Shown piece by piece: positions 58,116 through 64,000 of a stretch of 64,000 nucleotides of DNA. The notes under the pieces are model-generated. The model worked only from the letters and a program-made list of their open reading frames with translations, did not search any database and had not been told where the DNA came from. The translations under genes and the position numbers were made by a program. Source of the stretch: Rathayibacter sp. VKM Ac-2856 (GTDB lineage: Bacteria > Actinomycetota > Actinomycetes > Actinomycetales > Microbacteriaceae); NCBI RefSeq assembly GCF_013205055.1, contig NZ_JABMLF010000004.1, forward strand, positions 124,001 through 188,000, in the 5' to 3' direction. Position 1 is the first letter of the stretch. Each line of letters begins with the position of its first letter.

Positions 58116-60317
58116 GTGACACTCGCCACCCCCTCGACCGGAGTCGTCCTCCGCTCCGCCGGAGTCGCCCTCGTGCTGGACCTCAGCGACTCCCGGCTGC
58201 CGATGGTCGCGCACTGGGGCGCGGACTGCGGACCGCTGGATCGGGCGGCGTTCGACGCGCTGGTGCTCTCGGGCACCGCGCCGGTCGGCCCGAACGACAT
58301 CGACGAGCCGATCCGCCCGGCGCTGCTCCTCGAGCACTCCACCGGCTGGACCGGCCGGCCCGGCCTCAGCGGCTCCCGCGCGGGGGCGGCCTGGTCACCG
58401 TCCTTCCGCACGACGGCGCTCGAGCTCGACGGCGCCGAGCTGCCGGCCGGAGTCGTCGCGGACTCCGGCGCGGGCACCCTCGTCGTCCGCGCCCGGGACG
58501 ACGCAGCGGAGCTCGGACTCGAGATCGTGATCGTCCTCGACCCCTCCGGAGTGCTGCGGATGCGCGCGGCGCTCACCAATCTCGGCGGCGACGGCTACCA
58601 GGTGGACGAGCTGCTGCTCAGCCTGCCCACCCCGCCCGCGGCGAGCGAGATCCTCGACTTCGCCGGCCGCTGGGGCAAGGAGCGCGTGCCGCAGCGCTCG
58701 GCCGTCACCATCGGCGCGCACCGCCGCGAGGGCCGGCACGGTCGGACGGGCGCGGACGCCGCGACCCTGCTCAGCGTCGGCGAGCCCGGCTTCGGCTTCG
58801 CCCGCGGCGAGGTCTGGGGCGTGCACACCGCCTGGTCCGGCAACCACGTGCACCAGGTCGAGCGCGTCCACACCGGCGTGCAGACCCTCGGCGGCGGCGA
58901 GCTGCTGCTGCCCGGCGAGGTCCGCCTCGCCCACGGCGAGACCTACACCGGGCCGTGGATCCACGCCGTCTACGGCGACGGACTCGACGAGGTGGCGCGG
59001 CGCTTCCACCGGCAGCTCCGCGCCCGGCCGGGCCACCCGCACTCGGCGCGCCCCGTCACGATCAACGTCTGGGAGGCCGTCTACTTCGACCACGACCTCG
59101 GCGCCCTCGTCGAGCTGGCCGACCGCGCCGCCGACCTCGGCATCGAGCGCTTCGTGCTCGACGACGGCTGGTTCGGCAGCCGCCGGGACGACCACTCCGG
59201 GCTCGGCGACTGGACCGTCTCCGACGACGTCTGGCCGGACGGCCTGCACCCCCTGGTCGACCACGTGCGCTCCCTCGGCCTGCAGTTCGGGCTCTGGTTC
59301 GAGCCCGAGATGGTCAACCCGGACTCGGACCTCGCCCGGGCGCACCCCGAGTGGATACTCTCGACCGGCGACCGGATGCCCCCGGAGTCGCGCTGGCAGC
59401 AGGTCCTGGATCTCGGCGATCCGGACTGCTTCGCGCACATCCGCGACGCGATCCTCGCGATCCTCGACGAGTACGACATCGGCTACATCAAGTGGGACCA
59501 CAACCGCGACCTGACCGACGCGGGCCGGCGACCGGACGGAGCGCCGGGCGTGCACCGGCAGACGCTCGCGGTCTACCGGCTGATGGACGAGATCCGCGCC
59601 CTGCACCCGGAGCTCGAGATCGAGTCCTGCTCCTCGGGCGGAGCGCGCGTGGACCTCGAGATCCTGGAGCGGACCGACCGCGTCTGGGTCTCCGACAACA
59701 TCGATCCGCTCGACCGCCAGCAGATGAACCGCTGGACCACCCAGCTGCTGCCGCCCGAGCTGATGGGCACCCACATCGCGTCGGGCGCCTCGCACACGAC
59801 GGGCCGCGTGCACGACCTGTCCTTCCGCGCGGTGACGGCGCTGTTCGGCCACCTCGGCGTCGAGTGGGACCTGCGCGCGGCGAGCGACGAGGAGCTCGAG
59901 GAGCTGCGCCAGTGGATCGCCCTGCACAAGCGGCTCCGGCCGCTGCTGCACGGCGGCGACCTCGTCCGGCTGGACCACCCGGACGAGACGATCGCGGTGC
60001 ACGGCGTCGTCGCTCCCGACCGCTCGGCGGCCGTCTTCGCGTACGTCTCCCTCGCCCGGGCCGGCGTCGTCTCGCCGGGGCGGGTCCGCCTGCCCGGGCT
60101 CGACCCCGAGTCGGTCTACCGGGTCGCCCCCGTCGTCGTCGGCGCGCGGGGCCTCGCGGTCCGGGACGCGATCTGGTGGCCGCAGGACGGCGAGGCCTTC
60201 GAGCTGTCCGGGGCCCTGCTCGGCCGGGCGGGACTCGTGCCGCCGCTGCTGCATCCGGAGCGGGGCGTGCTCTACGAGGTGACGTGGGTCGGGAGCGTGC
60301 GGCCGGCCGCGAGCTGA
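58116..60317 (+). CDS. GH36 alpha-galactosidase
   Basis: The product is about 733 residues, standard for GH36. An N-terminal beta-supersandwich, a catalytic TIM barrel and a C-terminal beta domain are in order. The nucleophile is Asp461 in YIKWDHNRD, and Asp527 in SDNIDPLDR is the expected acid/base; the CSSGGARVDLEIL block between them is typical. No signal peptide, so it acts on imported galactosides such as melibiose or raffinose. The GTG at 58116 has CAGGAA upstream, and the frame upstream belongs to lacI in another phase. Confidence 0.94.
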   Translation: MTLATPSTGVVLRSAGVALVLDLSDSRLPMVAHWGADCGPLDRAAFDALVLSGTAPVGPNDIDEPIRPALLLEHSTGWTGRPGLSGSRAGAAWSPSFRTTALELDGAELPAGVVADSGAGTLVVRARDDAAELGLEIVIVLDPSGVLRMRAALTNLGGDGYQVDELLLSLPTPPAASEILDFAGRWGKERVPQRSAVTIGAHRREGRHGRTGADAATLLSVGEPGFGFARGEVWGVHTAWSGNHVHQVERVHTGVQTLGGGELLLPGEVRLAHGETYTGPWIHAVYGDGLDEVARRFHRQLRARPGHPHSARPVTINVWEAVYFDHDLGALVELADRAADLGIERFVLDDGWFGSRRDDHSGLGDWTVSDDVWPDGLHPLVDHVRSLGLQFGLWFEPEMVNPDSDLARAHPEWILSTGDRMPPESRWQQVLDLGDPDCFAHIRDAILAILDEYDIGYIKWDHNRDLTDAGRRPDGAPGVHRQTLAVYRLMDEIRALHPELEIESCSSGGARVDLEILERTDRVWVSDNIDPLDRQQMNRWTTQLLPPELMGTHIASGASHTTGRVHDLSFRAVTALFGHLGVEWDLRAASDEELEELRQWIALHKRLRPLLHGGDLVRLDHPDETIAVHGVVAPDRSAAVFAYVSLARAGVVSPGRVRLPGLDPESVYRVAPVVVGARGLAVRDAIWWPQDGEAFELSGALLGRAGLVPPLLHPERGVLYEVTWVGSVRPAAS

Positions 60318-60402
60318 GGCGGGCTGGGCGGGGCTGGGCTCGGGAGGCGCGGGCCCAGGCGGGTGCGGGCGGGCTGGGCACGGGCGGGGTAGGTTCGCTG
60401 AG

Positions 60403-61443
60403 ATGAACTCCTCGCGACGGGTCACTCGACGCGACGTCGCCCGCCTGGCCGGCGTCAGCGACGCCGTCGTGACGTACACGCTCACGGGGAAGGCGCCCGT
60501 CGCCGAGGCGACCGCGGCGCGCGTGCGGGCGGCGATCGCCGAGCTCGGCTACCGGCCGAACGCCACCGCGGCCGCCCTGCGCACCGGCACCTCGCGCACC
60601 ATCGCGCTGCTCGCCCCGGTCGGCAGCGTGCGGGTGTTCACCAATCCGTTCTTCACCGAGCTGGCGAGCGCCGTCGAGGACGCGGCGCGCGCCCGCGAGC
60701 TCGATCTGCTCGTGGTCACGTCGATCCCGGACGCCGACGCCCTGCACGCCCGCCTCCGCGATCTCACGGCCCGGCAGATCGCCGGGGTGCTCCTCCTGGC
60801 GGGCGACCGCGTCGAGCGGAGCTCGATCGACGCGTACGGCGTCCCCTGGCTGCAGCTGAACAGCAGCGACGAGACGGCGGCGAACGGCGTCGGCGTGGAC
60901 CTCGAGGCCGGCGCGGCGGCGGTGACCCGCCACCTCCTCGAGACGGGCCGGCGCCGGATCGCCTTCGTCGGCGACGTCGAGCGCGACGACAGCGGCCGGT
61001 TCGAGGCGCGCCGGCGCGGCTGGGAGGCGGCGTGCCTCGGCGCCGGCCTGCCCGCGGGTCCCGCGCTCCCCGCCGCCTACTCGCGGGAGGGCGGCTGGGC
61101 CGCCGGCCGCGTCCTCGCCGGGCTGTCGCCCCTGCCCGACGCCGTCTTCGCCGCCTCGGATCTGATCGGGATCGGCGTGCTCCGCGCGCTCCGGGACGCA
61201 CAGCTCCGCGTGCCGGACGACGTCGCCGTCGCGAGCGTCGACGGCACCTGGGAGGGGGAGTACAGCGCGCCGCCGCTGACCTCGCTCCGCCAGCCCCTCG
61301 AGGAGCTGGCGACGGCCGCCCTCGACCGGCTGGTCGGCGGGGTCACGGGCTCGACGCTCCTGGAGGGGACGCTCGTCGTCCGAGCGTCCTCGGGCGGTCC
61401 GGCGAGCGCTGCGGCGAGCGCTCCGGAGGCGCCTCCGCGCTGA
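60403..61443 (+). CDS. LacI-family transcriptional regulator
   Basis: The product is about 346 residues with a LacI helix-turn-helix (TRRDVARLAGVSDAVVTYTL) and hinge (GYRPNATAAALRTGTSRTIA), then a ligand domain (FTNPFFTELASAVEDAARAR; VASVDGTWEGEYSAPPLTSL). It resembles the regulator at 57038 in the DNA-contact residues, so the two may share operators. TAGGTT lies seven bases before the ATG and there is no Shine-Dalgarno, so a leaderless start is likely. Confidence 0.9.
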   Translation: MNSSRRVTRRDVARLAGVSDAVVTYTLTGKAPVAEATAARVRAAIAELGYRPNATAAALRTGTSRTIALLAPVGSVRVFTNPFFTELASAVEDAARARELDLLVVTSIPDADALHARLRDLTARQIAGVLLLAGDRVERSSIDAYGVPWLQLNSSDETAANGVGVDLEAGAAAVTRHLLETGRRRIAFVGDVERDDSGRFEARRRGWEAACLGAGLPAGPALPAAYSREGGWAAGRVLAGLSPLPDAVFAASDLIGIGVLRALRDAQLRVPDDVAVASVDGTWEGEYSAPPLTSLRQPLEELATAALDRLVGGVTGSTLLEGTLVVRASSGGPASAAASAPEAPPR

Positions 61444-61471
61444 GCCGGTCTCGCAAGCCGCTCCGCAGCCG

Positions 61472-61521
61472 CGCTGGCCGACAGTCGTCGGCGACTCTGT
61501 TACGGCGAGCGTCGGCCGGCG
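61472..61521 (+). promoter_or_regulatory. Nested stem structure between lacI and metN
   Basis: CGCTGGCCGAC (61472-61482) can pair with GTCGGCCGGCG (61511-61521), enclosing a smaller stem AGTCG/CGACT (61483-61487 with 61492-61496). It may be the lacI terminator or part of a structured leader of the methionine importer mRNA. I do not recognise a known SAM riboswitch. Confidence 0.45.
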
Positions 61522-61661
61522 TCGCGCCCGCCCGGGAGGCGCGCCATCATCATCAGCACGACGACGCAGACGCCTCCTCCGAGCGCTCCGCCCTCCCTCT
61601 CCCACCCCGCACCGGGCGCTCTCCGGCGCGCCCGCGCACCCCTCCCGGAAGGACCGACGCC

Positions 61662-62675
61662 ATGATCCGCCTCGAGCAGCTCACCAAGGTCTACGGGCAG
61701 GGCGCCGACGCCGTGACCGTGCTCGACCGCCTCGACTTCTCCGTCGGCACCGGCGAGATCTTCGCCGTCGTCGGGCCGAGCGGCGCCGGCAAGAGCACCC
61801 TCGCCGCCTGCGTCAACCTGCTCGAGCGGCCCACCTCCGGCTCGGTCGTCGTCAACGGCGACGCGCTCTCGCAGCTGTCCGAGCAGGAGCTGCGGGTCGC
61901 CCGCCGCCGCATCGGCACCGTCTTCCAGTCCGACGGCCTCTTCAGCCGGCGCACCGCCGAGCAGAACGTCGCGCTCCCCCTCGAGTACCTCGGCGTCACC
62001 GCCGCCGAGACGAAGCGCCGCGTCGCGGAGCTGCTCGAGCGCGTCGGCCTCAGCGACCGCGCCCGCTACTACCCGCACCAGCTCTCCGGCGGCCAGCGCC
62101 AGCGCGTCGGGATCGCCCGCGCCCTCGCGCTGCGGCCCTCGGTCCTGCTCTCGGACGAGGCCACCTCGGGCCTGGACCCCGCCTCGACCACCGCGATCAC
62201 CACGCTCCTGAAGGAGCTGCGCGACGACCTCGGCCTGTCGATCCTCTTCATCACGCACGAGATGGAGACGGTCCGCCAGGTCGCCGACTCCGTCGCGCGC
62301 CTCGATCACGGCCGCATCGTGGAGTCGGGACGCCTCGTCGATCTGCTGCGCGACGCCTCCTCGCCGCTCGGCCTCGCGCTGAACCCCGTCCGCCCGTCGG
62401 TGCTGCCCGCCGCCGGGCTGGACGAGTGGGTCGTCGGCTACTCCCGCGACGGAGTGCCGGCCGACTGGGTGACGCGGCTGTCCGACGCGGTCGGGCCGGT
62501 GGCCCTGCTCGGCGCGGCGATCGAGACGGTCGACGGCCGGGCCGTCGGGCACGCGACGATCGGCCTCGGTCCGGTCGACGAGCACCGGCTCGCGCAGGCG
62601 GCCGGGGGACTCGGGCTGTCGGTGCGGCGCGGCGCGGTCCGGTCGGACGCGCTCGTCGAGGAGGCGGCGGCATGA
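61662..62675 (+). CDS. metN: Methionine ABC transporter ATPase
   Basis: The product is about 337 residues. Walker A GPSGAGKST, signature LSGGQRQRVGIARAL, Walker B-like VLLSDEATSGLDP and the switch His in FITHEMETVRQVAD are intact. The C-terminal 90 residues form an NIL-type regulatory domain, which in MetN binds methionine and inhibits transport. The ATG at 61662 has GGAAGGA eight bases upstream. It overlaps the permease gene as ATGA. Together with MetI and the MetQ-like protein it imports D- or L-methionine. Confidence 0.9.
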   Translation: MIRLEQLTKVYGQGADAVTVLDRLDFSVGTGEIFAVVGPSGAGKSTLAACVNLLERPTSGSVVVNGDALSQLSEQELRVARRRIGTVFQSDGLFSRRTAEQNVALPLEYLGVTAAETKRRVAELLERVGLSDRARYYPHQLSGGQRQRVGIARALALRPSVLLSDEATSGLDPASTTAITTLLKELRDDLGLSILFITHEMETVRQVADSVARLDHGRIVESGRLVDLLRDASSPLGLALNPVRPSVLPAAGLDEWVVGYSRDGVPADWVTRLSDAVGPVALLGAAIETVDGRAVGHATIGLGPVDEHRLAQAAGGLGLSVRRGAVRSDALVEEAAA

Positions 62676-63412
62676 GCGCGCTGCTGGCCGGTTCCCTGCA
62701 CCTGGACAACAAGGTCCCGATCGCCGACATCCCCGCGCTCGTGCTGCCCGCGCTCGGCGAGACGCTGATCATGGTCGGCATCGTGATGCTGATCGTCGTC
62801 CTCGTCGGCGTCCCGCTCGGCGCCGCCGTGCACAACCTCGCTCCGGGCGGGCTGTTCGAGAGCCGCGCCGCCCACCAGAGCCTCAGCTGGATCATCAGCA
62901 TCGGCCGCTCGCTGCCGTTCCTCATCCTGATGGCGTCGATCATGCCGTTCACCCGGCTGATCACCGGCACCAACATCGGGATCGCGGCCGCCGTCGTGCC
63001 GATGTCGATCGCCGGCATCGCCTTCTTCACCCGCATCGTCGAGAACGCGCTGCGCAGCGTGCCGCTCGCGCTGACCCGGGTGGCCCGCGCCTCCGGAGCG
63101 TCGCGGCTGCAGGTGATCCGCACGGCCCAGCTGAGCGAGGCGGTGCCGCAGATCCTCGGCGGTCTCACCATCAACACCATCGCGATGATCGAGTACTCCG
63201 CCATCGCCGGCACGATCGGCGCCGGCGGCATCGGCTACGTCGCCGTGACCTACGGCTACCAGCGGTTCGACACCACCGTGATGCTCGCGACGATCGTCAT
63301 CCTCGTCGCGACCGTCGCCCTCGTGCAGCTCACCGGCGACGCCCTGGTCCGCGCGACCACGCCGAGCGCCTCGCGCTCGCGCCGCACGCCGCGCGTCGCC
63401 GTCGCGGTCTAG
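62672..63412 (+). CDS. metI: Methionine ABC transporter permease
   Basis: The product is about 246 residues with five membrane helices, the size of MetI. The EAA-type loop (ALTRVARASGASRLQVIRTA) and the helix with AMIEYSAIAGTIGAGGIGYV are typical. The ATG at 62672 overlaps the metN stop as ATGA and has GAGGAGG upstream within metN. Confidence 0.92.
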   Translation: MSALLAGSLHLDNKVPIADIPALVLPALGETLIMVGIVMLIVVLVGVPLGAAVHNLAPGGLFESRAAHQSLSWIISIGRSLPFLILMASIMPFTRLITGTNIGIAAAVVPMSIAGIAFFTRIVENALRSVPLALTRVARASGASRLQVIRTAQLSEAVPQILGGLTINTIAMIEYSAIAGTIGAGGIGYVAVTYGYQRFDTTVMLATIVILVATVALVQLTGDALVRATTPSASRSRRTPRVAVAV

Positions 63413-63506
63413 CCGCACCTCCCCCCTGATCCCGCCCCGGGCCCTCCGCCCGGGCGTCCCTCCCGCGCGCCGCGCTCCGGCCCGCGACCGCTCGAAAGGC
63501 ACTGCC

Positions 63507-64000
63507 ATGTCCACTGAGAATCACGGCCCTGAGAACGTCGGCCCCGACAAGTCCGGCACCGGGAACCCCGGCACCGCCGGCACCGAGGACCTCGGCTTCA
63601 CCCTGAAGAAGAAGCGCCGCTGGCCCTGGATCGCCGGTGCCGCCGTCGCCGTGGTCGGCATCGGCGCGGTCGTCGCCGTCCCGCTGCTCGCGCCCGCCGT
63701 CTCCGCGAACGAGCAGGAGGGCGCGACCCTCTACGTCGCGACCGCCGAGGGCAACGCGTCGGAGCAGGCGCTGGTCCAGTTCGTGGCGGACGAGGTCGCG
63801 CCGCGCTACGGCATCACCGTCGCCTTCAAGGGACTCTCGGACAGCAACACGATCAACCGCGCCGTGAGCGAGGGCGAGGTCGCCGCGACGGTGTACCAGC
63901 ACAAGCTCTGGCTCGGCCAGGTGCTCGAGGCCAACCCCGACTTCGAGGAGGAGGCGGCGACCCCCGTCTTCCGCTGGGGCTTCGGCCTCTGGAGCGACAA
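63507..64000 (+). CDS. metQ: MetQ/NlpA-family substrate-binding protein, 5' part only
   Basis: The ATG at 63507 has GAAAGG seven bases upstream, and the frame is open to the right edge, giving the first 164 residues. After an unusual polar, Gly/Asn-rich N-terminus of about 35 residues and a basic stretch (LKKKRRWPW) comes one hydrophobic helix with no lipobox cysteine, then the NlpA fold (LYVATAEGNASEQALVQFVA; VYQHKLWLGQVLEANPDF). Membrane attachment by an uncleaved helix rather than lipid is suggested. It is 94 bases after metI in the same operon. Confidence 0.85.
   Translation, partial: MSTENHGPENVGPDKSGTGNPGTAGTEDLGFTLKKKRRWPWIAGAAVAVVGIGAVVAVPLLAPAVSANEQEGATLYVATAEGNASEQALVQFVADEVAPRYGITVAFKGLSDSNTINRAVSEGEVAATVYQHKLWLGQVLEANPDFEEEAATPVFRWGFGLWSD

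Noticed and set aside
61500-61661. His/Asp-rich leader peptide (RHHHQHDD) before metN
   Set aside because: No ATG, GTG or TTG start lies in that frame close upstream, and the codons are equally explained by random GC-rich sequence.

Overview
The window looks like a chromosomal segment of a high-GC Gram-positive actinobacterium, most likely a Microbacteriaceae (Rathayibacter, Curtobacterium or Clavibacter type). The reasons are the very high GC content, actinobacterial codon use, a DUF222/HNH (13E12-type) endonuclease gene, DUF2382 and PRC-barrel stress proteins, a mycothiol-type arsenate reductase, many starts without a Shine-Dalgarno sequence, and the intergenic palindromic repeat beginning CATGCTGATCGAGTAG and ending CTACTCGACCAGCATG. 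The genus call is inference.

Layout. 1-12.7 kb: a truncated AbiEi-like gene, two large secreted multidomain proteins (a dimethylformamidase-beta-like protein with three DUF4082 domains and a GH59-like glycosidase), a small secreted WxL-like protein divergent from the glycosidase, a MerR regulator and a SecD-P1-like lipoprotein. 13.0-14.4 kb: HNH endonuclease. 14.4-30.5 kb: a compact uronide-utilisation locus. Its minus-strand operon runs DUF2264 protein, ABC binding protein, two permeases, YesL-like protein, GH88 hydrolase, FAH-family enzyme, KduD, KduI, KDG kinase, KDPG aldolase. Divergent from it is a three-gene operon: heparinase II/III-type lyase, a DeoR-LacI hybrid regulator, and a hexapeptide acyltransferase fused to a toroid-like domain. 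Together these would import and degrade an acidic polysaccharide and send unsaturated uronate through DKI, DKII, KDG and KDPG to pyruvate and glyceraldehyde 3-phosphate. No ABC ATPase is encoded here, so a shared one is implied.

30.5-35.3 kb: two oxidoreductase/regulator divergent pairs, a tail-to-tail toxin-antitoxin candidate and dense composite intergenic repeats. 35.3-40.0 kb: ArsC, a DHDPS-family aldolase, an ABC-F protein with a candidate leader peptide, and an epoxide hydrolase. 40.0-43.4 kb: DUF2382/PRC and CmpX-like membrane stress genes divergent from a TetR regulator with two clear palindromic operators. 43.4-46.1 kb: ArsR-type regulator and an apparent MFS-methyltransferase fusion. 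46.1-49.0 kb: a lower-GC, defence-like stretch with an orphan HicB-like antitoxin, a decayed DUF1016 nuclease fragment, and a hypothetical protein plus XRE-ImmA/IrrE protease pair.

49.3-61.4 kb: an epimerase, then an alpha-galactoside-type utilisation region (Gfo/Idh/MocA oxidoreductase, GH27/GH36-like glycosidase, ABC importer, LacI regulator, GH36 alpha-galactosidase, second LacI regulator) with shared candidate LacI operators. 61.6-64.0 kb: a methionine-type ABC importer (MetN, MetI and the start of a MetQ-like protein) running off the right edge. No tRNA, rRNA or CRISPR array was seen.
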